Source: Bacillus luti
GTDB taxonomy: Bacteria > Bacillota > Bacilli > Bacillales > Bacillaceae_G
Direction of reading: 5' to 3'
NCBI RefSeq assembly: GCF_001884105.1
Contig: NZ_MACI01000099.1
Coordinates: 1-64,000 of the forward strand
DNA length: 64,000 bases
Shown here in pieces: positions 17,359 to 27,798 of this stretch. Numbering within the stretch: the stretch's first letter is position 1; every line of letters starts with the position of its first letter. A program made the translations under genes and the position numbers. The notes below the pieces were generated by a model. It did not search any database, was not told the origin of the DNA, and saw only the letters and a list, made by a program, of their open reading frames with translations.

Positions 17359-17667
17359 TTAAGCGTTGATAGCTTCAACAACTAGCTTAGTGTAAGGTTG
17401 ACGATGACCTTGTTTCTTACGATTGTTCTTTTTCGCTTTGTATTTGAAAACGATGATTTTCTTAGCGCGACCTTGTTTTTCAACTTTCGCAGTAACTGTT
17501 GCACCTTCTACAACTGGGCTACCAACTTTAACGTTTTCGCCACCAACGAAAAGAACTTTGTCAAAAGTAACAGTTTCACCAGCTTCAACATCTAATTTTT
17601 CAATGTAGATTGCTTGACCAGCTTCAACTTTAATTTGTTTTCCACCTGTTTCGATAATTGCGTACAT
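17359..17667 (-). CDS. rplU: Ribosomal protein L21
   Basis: A 23S rRNA-binding 50S protein of 102 residues, a standard length. It shows [11 protein letters not shown] at the N-terminus and the C-terminal basic signature [27 protein letters not shown] ribosome binding site precedes the ATG. It is the first gene of rplU-ysxB-rpmA, behind a structured L21 leader and a sigma-A-type promoter, so its synthesis is probably controlled at the RNA level. Confidence 0.98.
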
Positions 17668-17689
17668 ACTTGCACCTCCTCTTAATTAC

Positions 17690-17785
17690 TAAGACTCGCC
17701 AAAAACGAGGTAGACATAAATGCCTTTAGGGAACCTGTCTTGTGCGGTTGTAGCATATAGCCGTTTAGGTGCTATAAACTATAAC
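17690..17785 (-). ncRNA. L21 leader (ribosomal protein leader RNA)
   Basis: The untranslated leader before rplU contains the paired blocks known for the Firmicute L21 leader: GCACCTAAACGGC, ACAAGACAGGTTCCC, AAAGGC and the CTCGTTTTTGGCGAGTC hairpin next to the ribosome binding site. The last hairpin (GACTCGCC / CTCG pairing) lies about 20 nt before the Shine-Dalgarno sequence. It is thought to mediate autoregulation by L21. Confidence 0.8.
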
Positions 17786-17791
17786 ATAAAG

Positions 17792-17821
17792 ATGTTACCA
17801 TAATTCGTTGACTATTGTCAA
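17792..17821 (-). promoter_or_regulatory. Promoter of rplU operon
   Basis: On the minus strand TTGACA (17816-17821) and the extended -10 TGGTAACAT (TAACAT at 17792-17797) are separated by 18 nt. Initiation near 17785 would begin exactly at the L21 leader. Confidence 0.6.
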
Positions 17822-17836
17822 TGAATCTTCTACTAA

Positions 17837-19225
17837 CTATTTTTTCCGTTCTATAATTTCTTTTTTACTCCCAAAACGGATAATAGCGTACTTTTCGATC
17901 ATATCATCTTTGAAATAAATTTCAAATGGAATATTTTTTTGTAATTCTTTTTGTAAAAATTGTTTTTGCAGATTTTTAGGCGCAGCGATTAACACCGCCT
18001 CATCTTCTATATTGCCATATGTGATTAGTTCTCTCTCTAGCTCATACGCAATTGTTTCATACGACATAACATATCCCGTCCCTTTGCAAGGCACACACTC
18101 CTCTAGTAATACGTCACGTAAAGAATGTTTTTTGCGTTTACGAGTCATCTCCAAAATCCCTAACTCAGTAAATCCAAGCACTCTTGTATACGTACGATCC
18201 CCTTGCATAGCAGCTATGAGGCATTCTCTTACCTTTTCTTTATCTTCTTTTCTTTTCATATTAATAAAATCAATTAATATCATACCACCAATATCACGAA
18301 GTCTTAATTGACGCGCAATCTCTTCAGCAGCTATTTCATTTGTGCGAAGAACTGTATCTTGTAAGTTTTGTTTTCCAGTAAACTTGCCCGTATTCACATC
18401 AATTACAGTCATCGTCTCCATTTGTTCCACAATTAAATAAGCACCATTTGGGAGCCACACAATTTTTTGAAGTGCTTTCTCGATCTCACGCTCTATTCCA
18501 AAATGGTTAAACATTGAAGACTTTTCATTATAAAAAGATACCTTTTCTTTACCGACTTTTTCTTCTAATTCTTTTACTATACTTCTTGTATCTACAACTA
18601 CTTTTTCAATTGTTTCAATTGGGTTCTCTTGAAATACACGATCTAAAAAAGTCGCCGGTCGATGAAGTAATAATGGCGCTTTCCCCTGGCTCTCTTTTCT
18701 TTTTAACTCTTCATATAACTGCTGCAACCTTTGCATTTCAGCTTGTATTTCTTCAATTGTTCCTTTTTCAGAAGCAGAGCGGAAAATATATCCTCCTGTT
18801 CCTTCTACCTCAATTTGAAGTAATTCTTGCCTTCTTTTATTATTTTTTATTTTCCGAGAAACAGCGCGCATTTCATCAAACGGCATATAAACAACATATT
18901 TCCCTGTAAGTTCTATATTCGCTGTCAATTTAGGACCTTTCGTATCAATTGCCTCTTTCACGACTTGTACGAGCACTGCTTGTCCTTCATGTATACGGTA
19001 GGAAGGTGGTACATCATCATAAGAAAGGTACGCATGTTTTTCTAAACCTATATTTACAAATGCCGCGTTCATCCCAGCAATTGTCCTTACAATACGTCCA
19101 ACATAAATATGTCCAACAATTTCTTGCTCTTCATTACGTTGCCATAGAAATTCAACAATTTTTTTCTTTTCTTCAATTGCTACTCTCTTTTCCGATCCAG
19201 CATAATTCATATATAACGTCTTCAA
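17837..19225 (-). CDS. rng: Ribonuclease E/G family protein
   Basis: Single-strand-specific endoribonuclease related to E. coli RNase G. The 462 residues have an N-terminal S1 domain (about 38-100, GHIYVGRIVRTIAG), the catalytic DNase-I-like part with metal ligands in TVIDVNTG and GMILIDFINM, and the Zn-link cysteines in CVPCKGTG (about 410). The start is TTG at 19225 (LKTLYMNYAG) behind GTGAGG; no suitable ATG exists nearby. Most Bacilli rely on RNase Y, so this RNase G is secondary. It follows spoIVFB after a terminator. Confidence 0.9.
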   Translation of the reverse strand: MKTLYMNYAGSEKRVAIEEKKKIVEFLWQRNEEQEIVGHIYVGRIVRTIAGMNAAFVNIGLEKHAYLSYDDVPPSYRIHEGQAVLVQVVKEAIDTKGPKLTANIELTGKYVVYMPFDEMRAVSRKIKNNKRRQELLQIEVEGTGGYIFRSASEKGTIEEIQAEMQRLQQLYEELKRKESQGKAPLLLHRPATFLDRVFQENPIETIEKVVVDTRSIVKELEEKVGKEKVSFYNEKSSMFNHFGIEREIEKALQKIVWLPNGAYLIVEQMETMTVIDVNTGKFTGKQNLQDTVLRTNEIAAEEIARQLRLRDIGGMILIDFINMKRKEDKEKVRECLIAAMQGDRTYTRVLGFTELGILEMTRKRKKHSLRDVLLEECVPCKGTGYVMSYETIAYELERELITYGNIEDEAVLIAAPKNLQKQFLQKELQKNIPFEIYFKDDMIEKYAIIRFGSKKEIIERKK

Positions 19226-19272
19226 AATTATTTCCTCACTTTATAATCTTCTTTGCTTTTACAATAATAAAA

Positions 19273-19298
19273 GGTTAGTGCTATCGTCAACACTAACC
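19273..19298 (-). terminator. Terminator after spoIVFB
   Basis: The 8-bp perfect stem GGTTAGTG / CACTAACC with a 10-nt loop is followed by TTTTATTATT on the minus strand. Confidence 0.8.
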
Positions 19299-20153
19299 GA
19301 TTAATTCTTCAACAGATGAAGTTGTTCGTTTTTCAGTAAAATACGCATAGAGTAATTCATTCTCATCCAATGTATAATGCTCTTTATATTCTCCATGGAC
19401 GATAATAGAGTGCTTATACCCTCTCCGAAATTTTGTAAAGATTGTATATAGACGATCGTCTGATTGCACCTCAATAGGTGCAATCTTTTCAATTCCCCTT
19501 TTATTCCCATAATAACGTTCTAATAAGAAGCGCATAAACGCATAGCGTCTTTGTTTCCACTCTTGATATAACGACACTGCCAAAAATATGAGTAATACCC
19601 ACATCATAATATTGTTACTATTCCAAAGTAACTGCCATCCTAATATTACACCAAAAAAAACACATGACAATTTCATCATCTTTTCATGTGCTTGCAAATA
19701 AGGAAAACGATATGAGAGTACATTAAACAGTACTTTTCCGCCATCAAGTGGCCAAATAGGTAATAAATTAAATGCTAAAATCACTATATTGTTCCACATA
19801 AAGAAAGAATATAACTCCGCACCCAGCCAACCAGCTTCAAACAGTGCATAACCAACCATCATCATCCAAACGTGTTGAACAGGTCCTGCAATTACGACAA
19901 CAAGCTCCTCTTTCAACGACTTATTTCCATGTTCCTCAAGCTCAGCTACACCACCAAATGGTAACAGCTGAATTCTTTTAATACGCCAATTATAATATGC
20001 TGCTGCAAAAGCGTGCCCAAGTTCATGAATAAGAACAATACAAAATAACAATAGCAATTCTTTAAAACGCGCCGTAAAAATACCAATGACAATAATAACC
20101 CAAAACAACGGATGAACTGAAATCTTTGTTAAAACATCCCTATATTTAATCAA
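19293..20153 (-). CDS. spoIVFB: Stage IV sporulation protease SpoIVFB
   Basis: Intramembrane site-2-type zinc protease that cleaves pro-sigmaK in the outer forespore membrane of the mother cell. The 286 residues carry the HELGH motif (H43, E44, H47) within a membrane helix and the third ligand D137 in PLDGG. A soluble CBS-like C-terminal part (about 215-286) senses ATP in the family. The start is a TTG at 20153, since the ribosome binding site AGGTGA lies inside the end of spoIVFA and the genes overlap by 8 nt. Activity is held back by SpoIVFA and BofA. Confidence 0.95.
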   Translation of the reverse strand: MIKYRDVLTKISVHPLFWVIIVIGIFTARFKELLLLFCIVLIHELGHAFAAAYYNWRIKRIQLLPFGGVAELEEHGNKSLKEELVVVIAGPVQHVWMMMVGYALFEAGWLGAELYSFFMWNNIVILAFNLLPIWPLDGGKVLFNVLSYRFPYLQAHEKMMKLSCVFFGVILGWQLLWNSNNIMMWVLLIFLAVSLYQEWKQRRYAFMRFLLERYYGNKRGIEKIAPIEVQSDDRLYTIFTKFRRGYKHSIIVHGEYKEHYTLDENELLYAYFTEKRTTSSVEELIG

Positions 20154-20892
20154 ATGAAATCACCTGAATCGGGTCAATAAATTTTTCATTCTTTTTTATC
20201 GCGAAATAAAACTTGCCATTTTTATTATTTTCATCATTATTCACCGTACCAATTTTTTGTTTCTTTGAAACGTAATCATATAATTTTACCGACATGTCAT
20301 TTAAATTTGCATACCATGACTCAGTACCATCTGCATGCTGGATTTGAATTGTATTTCCAAGTTCCTCTTTCTTACCTGCAAAAACAACTAATCCTTCATT
20401 TACAGACTCCACTGTTGCATTTGTAGCTGTTTGGACAAATACACCTTGGCCATTTTTTTGAAATCCTTGCATTACCTTTCCTGAAGCAGGAATTGCATAA
20501 TCCTTTTGTTGAATCGTCCCTTCCTTTTTCTCGCTAGGCGAATAAAAGACGAGAGGTTTTCCAAACTGTTTTTCATACCATTTCGCTACCGTAGCAAACT
20601 GAAATTCCTCTTTCATCACTCTCTCTGTAACAGCCTTAGCCCCATCGAAAGTTGAAGGAGCATTCTTATATAAAATAGCAACAGAAAGCACTAATATTGC
20701 TGATAATAACACTTTGAAGAAAAATATTTCTTTCCGGAACAAAGGGTGAATTTCCTTCTCTCCCTCTTCAACAAATACCGTTTCGCTATCAAAATTCCCT
20801 CCAGCAAAATATTGCTCTTCCTCCATCCTTTCTTGCTCTGCCTTCCTCTTCGCAATCCGCTTTTTAATTTCTTCTACACGTCTATTCTTCAT
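20146..20892 (-). CDS. spoIVFA: Stage IV sporulation protein SpoIVFA
   Basis: Inhibitory scaffold that anchors SpoIVFB and is cut by SpoIVB/CtpB to release pro-sigmaK processing. The 248-residue protein has a charged cytosolic N-terminus with coiled-coil character (1-65), one membrane helix (about 73-90), and an outside region ending in an M23/LytM-like fold (about 140-245, with HADGTESWYANL) that lacks the zinc ligands of active peptidases. AAAGGAG precedes the ATG. The stop overlaps the spoIVFB start. A sigma-E promoter is plausible. Confidence 0.93.
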   Translation of the reverse strand: MKNRRVEEIKKRIAKRKAEQERMEEEQYFAGGNFDSETVFVEEGEKEIHPLFRKEIFFFKVLLSAILVLSVAILYKNAPSTFDGAKAVTERVMKEEFQFATVAKWYEKQFGKPLVFYSPSEKKEGTIQQKDYAIPASGKVMQGFQKNGQGVFVQTATNATVESVNEGLVVFAGKKEELGNTIQIQHADGTESWYANLNDMSVKLYDYVSKKQKIGTVNNDENNKNGKFYFAIKKNEKFIDPIQVISFD

Positions 20893-20933
20893 ACTGTCTC
20901 CTTTCTTTCGTTACGCTAATTTAAGTAGAAACA

Positions 20934-20959
20934 GTTGTATACAGTTTGTACATATGTAT
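20934..20959 (-). promoter_or_regulatory. Candidate sigma-E promoter of spoIVFAB
   Basis: On the minus strand TCATAC and TATACAAC are separated by a spacing close to that of sigma-E promoters (15 nt from ATA to the -10), about 45 nt before spoIVFA. This is a by-eye match only. Confidence 0.4.
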
Positions 20960-20996
20960 GAGCTAGGAAAGAAAGATATTCATGTGAAGAAAAAAG

Positions 20997-21027
20997 AAAG
21001 CACCTCGCGTATGTGCGAAGTGCTTTT
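20997..21027 (-). terminator. Terminator after minD
   Basis: AAAGCAC-TCGC pairs with GCGA-GTGCTTT, with one mismatch and a short loop. It overlaps the minD stop and is followed by a T/C-rich run. Confidence 0.75.
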
Positions 21028-21823
21028 AACGGATTCCAAAGAAGTTTTTCACCTTTGTAAATACCGATAATTTTTCTTGTTCAAATGCTTGTAATGGTAC
21101 ATTCTCACCTAACAAGCGTCTTGCAATATTACGATAAGCTAACGCTGCTTTTCCACTCGGTTGCAACGCTACAGGCTCACCTGTATTTGTAGCTCGAATA
21201 ACTTCATCATCATCTTCAACAACACCAAGAAGCTCAATTGACAATGTACGTACGATTTCATCAACATCTAACATATCCTGTTCATGAAGCATATGACTAC
21301 GCACACGGTTAATAACAAGTTTCGGTGGTTCAATATCCTCTTTTTCTAAAAGCCCGATAATACGATCCGCATCGCGCATTGAGGATACTTCTGGTGTCGT
21401 AACGACGATTGCTTTATCCGCACCAGCTACCGCATTTTTAAATCCCTGCTCAATCCCCGCAGGACAATCAATTAATATGTAATCATAATCTTGACGTAAT
21501 ACTTGTATTAATTCATCCATTTGTTCAGGTGTTACCGCTGATTTATCACTCGTTTGTGCTGCAGGTAATAAATAAAGATCATCAAAACGTTTATCTTTAA
21601 TAAGAGCCTGAGGTAAACGGCAACGCCCTTCAACGACATCAACAAGATCAAATACAATACGATTTTCCAGCCCCATTACTACGTCTAAGTTTCGAAGACC
21701 GATATCTGTGTCAATTAAGCACACTTTCTTTCCAGATAACGCTAGGGCTGTACCAATGTTCGCAGACGTTGTAGTTTTACCTACTCCGCCCTTTCCAGAT
21801 GTAATTACTATTGCCTCTCCCAC
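21026..21823 (-). CDS. minD: Septum site-determining ATPase MinD
   Basis: MinD is a membrane-associated ParA-type ATPase that recruits MinC to block division near poles and old septa. The 265 residues have the deviant Walker A GKGGVGKT (10-17), IDTDIGLRNLD, DCPAGIE and a C-terminal amphipathic membrane-targeting helix (FTKVKNFFGIR). The start is GTG (VGEAIVITSG), directly after the minC stop. The Shine-Dalgarno AAGGGG lies in the end of minC, indicating coupling. Confidence 0.97.
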   Translation of the reverse strand: MGEAIVITSGKGGVGKTTTSANIGTALALSGKKVCLIDTDIGLRNLDVVMGLENRIVFDLVDVVEGRCRLPQALIKDKRFDDLYLLPAAQTSDKSAVTPEQMDELIQVLRQDYDYILIDCPAGIEQGFKNAVAGADKAIVVTTPEVSSMRDADRIIGLLEKEDIEPPKLVINRVRSHMLHEQDMLDVDEIVRTLSIELLGVVEDDDEVIRATNTGEPVALQPSGKAALAYRNIARRLLGENVPLQAFEQEKLSVFTKVKNFFGIR

Positions 21824-21825
21824 AG

Positions 21826-22512
21826 CTATACAATTCCCCTTTCTAACTTTGTTAAATTAGGTCTAAGATGAGTGAGAAGTTGCAGGCGATCGACAACAAT
21901 GTGATTATTCTCATTAATATACGCACATTCTGCCGTCTCCGCTCCGTCTTCTTTCTCTTCCGGAGCCCGCATTGTCACATCATTAATTCGAAGTTGCATC
22001 GGGTTCATAACAGATGCCGCAATAACAGCTTCGGCATCTCCATCACAACCGGCGTGTGCAATTCCTCTTAATGATCCCACAACAAAAATATTCCCCCCAG
22101 CGATAACCGTTCCGCCTGGATTAACATCTCCAATTAACAATAAATTTCCTTTTACGCGTAATACTTGTCCAGAGCGAACAATTTTGGAAATAGGGACAAT
22201 TTCTGTTTCTTCTTTCCAAGCTATTGCTTCCGCTTTAGTCATAACGTCACTTTCAATTGAATCCACAACGAGATTCTTCTTATTACGAATTAACGTACGA
22301 ATCTCTTCTTGTTGGACTTCTGTTAAATAACGATTGCCTACTTTCACGTGCACTTCAATTAAAGAGTGCCCGTCGCCACCATAGTAATGTGTAGAAAGCT
22401 TTTCGTCCAATTCACTTAGCAATTCAGAGAATGAACAGCAATCATCTAAATGAAGCGTTATCCCGTCTTTTGTCCCTTTTATCGTTACATTTTGTTGCTT
22501 TTTTTCTTCCAC
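21826..22512 (-). CDS. minC: Septum site-determining protein MinC
   Basis: FtsZ polymerisation inhibitor. The 228 residues consist of an N-terminal FtsZ-binding domain (about 1-95) and a C-terminal beta-helix (about 110-210; [38 protein letters not shown]) that binds MinD and dimerises. The start is GTG after GGGGTGAAC. The gene follows mreD by 35 nt in the conserved mreBCD-minCD cluster. Confidence 0.96.
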   Translation of the reverse strand: MEEKKQQNVTIKGTKDGITLHLDDCCSFSELLSELDEKLSTHYYGGDGHSLIEVHVKVGNRYLTEVQQEEIRTLIRNKKNLVVDSIESDVMTKAEAIAWKEETEIVPISKIVRSGQVLRVKGNLLLIGDVNPGGTVIAGGNIFVVGSLRGIAHAGCDGDAEAVIAASVMNPMQLRINDVTMRAPEEKEDGAETAECAYINENNHIVVDRLQLLTHLRPNLTKLERGIV

Positions 22513-22547
22513 TAAAGTTCACCCCACCGATTCAATTCGACATAAAA

Positions 22548-23093
22548 TTAGAAAATCCTTTTTTCTTTTTCTTCCATCGCTTTTGAAAGACGCGTTAAAT
22601 ATCGTCTCAGTGGGAAACAAACTATTAATAGGAAAATTCCATTTAGCAATAAAGTAGCTAGGAGACGATCTGTGAAAAAGACATACGCTGACATATGAGT
22701 ACGTCCTAACAAAGTTAAAAATCCATACACATAATACTCTAGTGCTGCAATGCTAGCTAATACGATAGAAACGACAATAAATAAATTCAATTGCAATATC
22801 TTCATTACACTATAGACTAAGTAAGCTAAAATCGGATAAGCAAATATATATACGCCGACAAGTTCTGTGTATACGGTATCAAATAAGAAACCAAATAATA
22901 GTCCGTAATAAATCCCTTGGACCGGACTATAATACACTGTAATAAAACATAACACAATTATAAAGAAGTGCGGTGCTGCTATACTGTCTTTCCAAAAAAC
23001 ATCCGTTGGAACAACAGTAGCAAACATATTTTCAAATAGAAAAACAAAAAGGAGCAAAAGAGGAAGAGCTGCTCTTTTTAAAATCTTCATCAT
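22548..23093 (-). CDS. mreD: Rod shape-determining protein MreD
   Basis: Integral membrane partner of MreB/MreC in the elongasome. The 181 residues form about five hydrophobic segments (about 8-26, 36-56, 62-84, 98-125 and 138-165) with short connecting loops. The ATG follows GGGGGAGAAG, 15 nt after mreC. Sequence conservation in this family is low, so the call leans on size, topology and position. Confidence 0.93.
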   Translation of the reverse strand: MMKILKRAALPLLLLFVFLFENMFATVVPTDVFWKDSIAAPHFFIIVLCFITVYYSPVQGIYYGLLFGFLFDTVYTELVGVYIFAYPILAYLVYSVMKILQLNLFIVVSIVLASIAALEYYVYGFLTLLGRTHMSAYVFFTDRLLATLLLNGIFLLIVCFPLRRYLTRLSKAMEEKEKRIF

Positions 23094-23107
23094 CTCTTCT
23101 TCTCCCC

Positions 23108-23959
23108 CTATTCTAATGGCGCTGAAGGCGTTGCACGTTTAGCAACTATAATATGCTCTACGTCATTTAAATCAGCGGCAGGTTTTACATAAGCAGTTTT
23201 TGTTAAGCCGTATGGATCTGGCTGAACATCAACGATTTTTCCGATGACAAGACCTTTCGGGAAAATATCACCAAGTCCTGATGTTACAACTAGTTGATCT
23301 TTTTCTACCGGTGCATCAGAGCCAATCTTTGTGAAAAGAAGTAATTGTTTTTCTTTATCATAACCTTCAATCAATCCAAAGATTTTCTCTTGCCCTTGTA
23401 CAATAGCAGAAACACGGTTTGTTCGACTCATAGAACTTAACAGCTCTACTGATGATGTAAACTGAGATACACTTTTCACTCTTCCAACTAAACCTTGTGA
23501 AGTGATTACAGCCATATCTTTTTTAATTCCTTGCTGTGCCCCTTTATCAATCCCAATTAAATCGTACCATTTATCTGGATTACGAGAGACGACAGTAGCT
23601 GGAATTTCAGTATAATCGCTATTCAACTGTGTTTTACCCGTTAACTCTTGTAATTTCTTTTTGTCATCTTCTAATTGCTTTACGTCACCTGATAACTTTG
23701 CATAGTTATCTAATTTTGCTTTTAATTCTTTATTCTCTTCATACGTGCGCTTTACATCTTCTACGTTTTCGAAGAATCCGGCAACATAATTCGCTGGCTT
23801 TTGGAATACACGTTCTACAACACCGACAGTATCTTTTATAAACTGCTCTGGCCATGTTAAACTGTTCCGTTCTTTCAATGAAATTCCAATCAATGCCACG
23901 AGAAGAATAATACTAACTAACAAAACAATTAATCTTTTGTTTAAGAAAAACTGTGGCAC
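23108..23959 (-). CDS. mreC: Rod shape-determining protein MreC
   Basis: Membrane-anchored periplasm-facing scaffold of the cell elongation machinery. It has one N-terminal membrane helix (about 9-27), a coiled coil (about 60-105) and a beta-barrel domain (about 120-275, containing PDKWYDLIGIDKG and GLVGRVKSV). The start was placed at the second of two closely spaced GTG codons (23959). The AAGAGGGT ribosome binding site is directly against the first GTG (23965) but properly spaced for the second. The resulting protein is 283 residues. Confidence 0.94.
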   Translation of the reverse strand: MPQFFLNKRLIVLLVSIILLVALIGISLKERNSLTWPEQFIKDTVGVVERVFQKPANYVAGFFENVEDVKRTYEENKELKAKLDNYAKLSGDVKQLEDDKKKLQELTGKTQLNSDYTEIPATVVSRNPDKWYDLIGIDKGAQQGIKKDMAVITSQGLVGRVKSVSQFTSSVELLSSMSRTNRVSAIVQGQEKIFGLIEGYDKEKQLLLFTKIGSDAPVEKDQLVVTSGLGDIFPKGLVIGKIVDVQPDPYGLTKTAYVKPAADLNDVEHIIVAKRATPSAPLE

Positions 23960-24000
23960 GTTCACACCCTCTTAATTTTACTGATTTTTATTTTGCAATA

Positions 24001-25044
<1,044 letters not shown>

Positions 25045-25177
25045 TCACGGACTCATTTTTTCTTACTTTATATGATAAAAACAGTACGTTTTTTATATCT
25101 GTATCCTTTTTGTAGATAATTTTCTACAAAAAACTCATAAATCACATTATAAAACAAAATAAGTAAAAAGCATAGTC

Positions 25178-25855
25178 TTAAATATGACCTTTTTCCTTTA
25201 AACTCACGAATTTATGGTCACCTATTATAATATGATCAAGCACTTCAATTCCGATAATCTGACCGCATTCTACTAAACGTTTCGTTACTTCAATATCTTC
25301 TCGGCTCGGCGTAGGATCTCCTGAGGGATGGTTATGAAGACAGATGATAGAGGCTGCTGCGCGGCGAAACGCTTCTTTAAAAACTTCTCTTGGGTGTACA
25401 ATTGATGTGTTTAAACTTCCAATAAAAATCGTTTGCCTATGTATAACTTGATTTTTTGTGTTCAGATATAAGCACACAAAATGCTCCTGTTGTAAAAAAC
25501 GCATTTCTTCCATCATGTATCTCGCACAATCTTCCGGGCTTCGAATGCTATATCTATTTTGATATTCTAAACGCACCATTCTTCTACCTAGCTCAAAGGC
25601 TGCCATAAGCTGAGATGCCTTTGCAATCCCAACACCATGTATACTGACTAACTCTTCTAACGTTGCATCTTTCAACATACGTAAGCCATCAAAGTGATGC
25701 AAAATTTTATCTGATAACTTTAAAACCGTCTCTTCTTTAGAACCTGTTCTAAGTAACACCGCCAGAAGCTCCCGATTCGATAAACTTCCAGCTCCTTCTA
25801 ACAATAAACGCTCCCGTGGCTGCTCTTCTCTGACAACATCACGAATACCGTTCAT
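25178..25855 (-). CDS. radC: RadC family JAB-domain protein
   Basis: Member of the RadC/MPN+ family; despite the name its role in repair is not established. The 225 residues have an N-terminal helix-hairpin-helix region (about 25-90, with LEELVSIHGVGIAKA) and a C-terminal JAB metalloprotease-like domain with HNHPSGDPTPSRED (H174, H176). All zinc ligands are present, so a hydrolase activity is possible. GGGGTGG precedes the ATG. It lies downstream of maf behind a terminator, in conserved order. Confidence 0.93.
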   Translation of the reverse strand: MNGIRDVVREEQPRERLLLEGAGSLSNRELLAVLLRTGSKEETVLKLSDKILHHFDGLRMLKDATLEELVSIHGVGIAKASQLMAAFELGRRMVRLEYQNRYSIRSPEDCARYMMEEMRFLQQEHFVCLYLNTKNQVIHRQTIFIGSLNTSIVHPREVFKEAFRRAAASIICLHNHPSGDPTPSREDIEVTKRLVECGQIIGIEVLDHIIIGDHKFVSLKEKGHI

Positions 25856-25887
25856 CTCTCCACCCCTTTATTTGTTCTCTCAAAGAA

Positions 25888-25914
25888 AACCCCATGCAAT
25901 TTTACGCATGGGTT
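25888..25914 (-). terminator. Terminator after maf
   Basis: GCATGGG-type arms pair across an 8-nt loop and are followed by a T-rich run. The stem includes the last codons of maf. Confidence 0.65.
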
Positions 25915-26477
25915 ACATCAATATTAAATTGTTTCAATTCCCGAACGAGACGTGCAATTGGTAAACCAACTACACTGTAGTAGTCCCCTTGGATATGTTG
26001 AACAAAAATAGACCCCTTACCTTGAATCCCGTAACTTCCCGCTTTATCAAGAGGCTCCTTCGATGCAACGTATGTATCAATTTCCTCTTCTGTTAATTCC
26101 CAAAACGTAACTTCTGTACGCTCATAAAAAGTAACAGTTTTTTCTTTTGCTATAATTGCAACACCAGTATACACTTCATGTGCTTTCCCTGATAATAATT
26201 GTAACATTTCTTTCGCCTCAGCCTCACTAGAAGGCTTTCCAAGAATACGTGACTCATATGTAACAATTGTGTCTGCACCTAACACAATGTGATCACTATT
26301 ATTTTCTGCTACCGCAGATGCTTTTTGCAAGGCAAGAGACATAACAATATCAGAAGGCGATGAATACGCACCAATCGTTTCTTCTACTTCACTTACAACA
26401 ATTTCAAATGGCACACCAGCTAATTCAAGTAATTCCTTCCTCCGAGGTGATCCCGAAGCTAAAATGATTTTTCTCAT
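25902..26477 (-). CDS. maf: Maf nucleotide pyrophosphatase
   Basis: Maf hydrolyses non-canonical or modified nucleoside triphosphates (dTTP/UTP class) and is linked to septum arrest. The 191 residues have the signature [12 protein letters not shown] (5-16) and the conserved DTIV and [10 protein letters not shown] motifs. An in-frame codon seven positions upstream is open, but the ATG at 26477 gives the family N-terminus [10 protein letters not shown] and is preceded by AAGGAG. Confidence 0.96.
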   Translation of the reverse strand: MRKIILASGSPRRKELLELAGVPFEIVVSEVEETIGAYSSPSDIVMSLALQKASAVAENNSDHIVLGADTIVTYESRILGKPSSEAEAKEMLQLLSGKAHEVYTGVAIIAKEKTVTFYERTEVTFWELTEEEIDTYVASKEPLDKAGSYGIQGKGSIFVQHIQGDYYSVVGLPIARLVRELKQFNIDVTHA

Positions 26478-26655
26478 ATTTTCTCCTTCCTTTCTCACAT
26501 GAAGCAGAATAATTTACATCAATCGTATCAAAGGAATAGTTTGTCCACAAATGAAAGAAATATTATTTTCCCTAGACAAAATAATATTTCTTTATTGAAT
26601 ACGATTATATTCCAGCCATAGAGAAAGCACTTTGCTCTAAATTCAAAAGAAAAGA

Positions 26656-26675
26656 AAGAAGCACCTATACTTCTT
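26656..26675 (-). terminator. Weak terminator after spoIIB
   Basis: A 6-bp stem AAGAAG / CTTCTT with an 8-nt loop is followed by a pyrimidine-rich run. It is weak on its own. Confidence 0.4.
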
Positions 26676-26697
26676 CCTTCGCCATTTCATTATCCTA

Positions 26698-27657
26698 TCA
26701 TTTCACTTTTTGTGAAACAATTTTTTCGTACGAAAGTATACCATCAATAATAACTTGATTTAATTTCGCCAAAGATTCCTTATCACCTTTCCCTTCTTTC
26801 ACTGTTTGTGCAGCCACTGACGTATACATATACAGTTTCTTCGCCTCTTCCTGCTTCATACTTTTCCCTTCTTTTTCAATTACTTTCCATTCTTTTTCAA
26901 TCGCTCCTATATCCTTTTCATTACTTTTTCCACCGGCCTGCACGCTAGAAATATATTTTGTTAAATGAATATATAATGGCTGCACTTTTGTTAAAAACGC
27001 TCCTACTTCTTTATCATCTTTAAGTAACGCTTTATCTGTTATATCCCAATTCTTTTTCAAAACGGAGACACCATTATTTTTATACTGAGTCATTAATTGA
27101 TTTATGCCCTGTTCATCACTAGCAATACCAACAACTAATGCATACTTATCGCCGCTCGGTTTCAAAGCTGCAATACCCCCGTTAGCTTTCCATTCTTCAA
27201 GAGCTGCCTGTCCCTTTTCTTCAGAAGAATAGATCCCTCCTTGAACAAAAAATAGTTTCATCGGATCTAATGACGTTCCTACCTGTGCTTTTTGTTTTTC
27301 CTCTTTTGGTGCTGGAGTTTGTTCCCCCGTCCCACCCACCTTTGATTCTTCATTCCCGGTCTGCTTTGAAGCTGTTACTTCACTTCCCCCCGCCGTCCCT
27401 TGCTTGGTGACATGAAGCATTCCCATTCCAAGCGCCGTACCCATAACAATAGCAGTAGCAACAATCATAATTAATCTATTACTCCATTTCTTTCGATACT
27501 TTTCCATAGACATCGATTTCGCTTTTTGAAACGGAACGACGTTTTTCGGTCTCTCACTTTCTACTACCATCCAGTCAAATTCATCTTTCTTCTTTTCCTC
27601 ATACTTTGCTTCTGTTCCATTCACTTTCACTGAGATCGTTCGTGATTGCTTGTCCAT
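26698..27657 (-). CDS. spoIIB: Stage II sporulation protein SpoIIB-like, SPOR domain
   Basis: SpoIIB helps septal peptidoglycan dissolution at the start of engulfment. The 319-residue protein has a cytosolic N-terminus (1-75), one membrane helix (about 85-105), a Lys/Glu/Gly-rich linker and a SPOR-like domain (about 150-225, with FFVQGGIYSSEEKGQAALE). This layout and its place between maf and folC identify it, although sequence is poorly conserved. The ATG at 27657 follows GAGGTGAGG. The comC gene that lies between spoIIB and folC in B. subtilis is missing here. Confidence 0.85.
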   Translation of the reverse strand: MDKQSRTISVKVNGTEAKYEEKKKDEFDWMVVESERPKNVVPFQKAKSMSMEKYRKKWSNRLIMIVATAIVMGTALGMGMLHVTKQGTAGGSEVTASKQTGNEESKVGGTGEQTPAPKEEKQKAQVGTSLDPMKLFFVQGGIYSSEEKGQAALEEWKANGGIAALKPSGDKYALVVGIASDEQGINQLMTQYKNNGVSVLKKNWDITDKALLKDDKEVGAFLTKVQPLYIHLTKYISSVQAGGKSNEKDIGAIEKEWKVIEKEGKSMKQEEAKKLYMYTSVAAQTVKEGKGDKESLAKLNQVIIDGILSYEKIVSQKVK

Positions 27658-27798
27658 ACACTCACACCTCACCTCTTATCGTTGTCCGCATCATATCATA
27701 TTCATTTCACAAAAAAACGAGATATTTGTCAGAGAAATTCGCCAAATTATCCTATATTATTATCTTATATGTATGCATTTGACTTCATTTGTAGAACA

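Noticed and set aside
26499-26697. Possible small RNA between maf and spoIIB
   Set aside because: Only a weak hairpin and no clear promoter were found; the gap is adequately explained as the maf promoter region.
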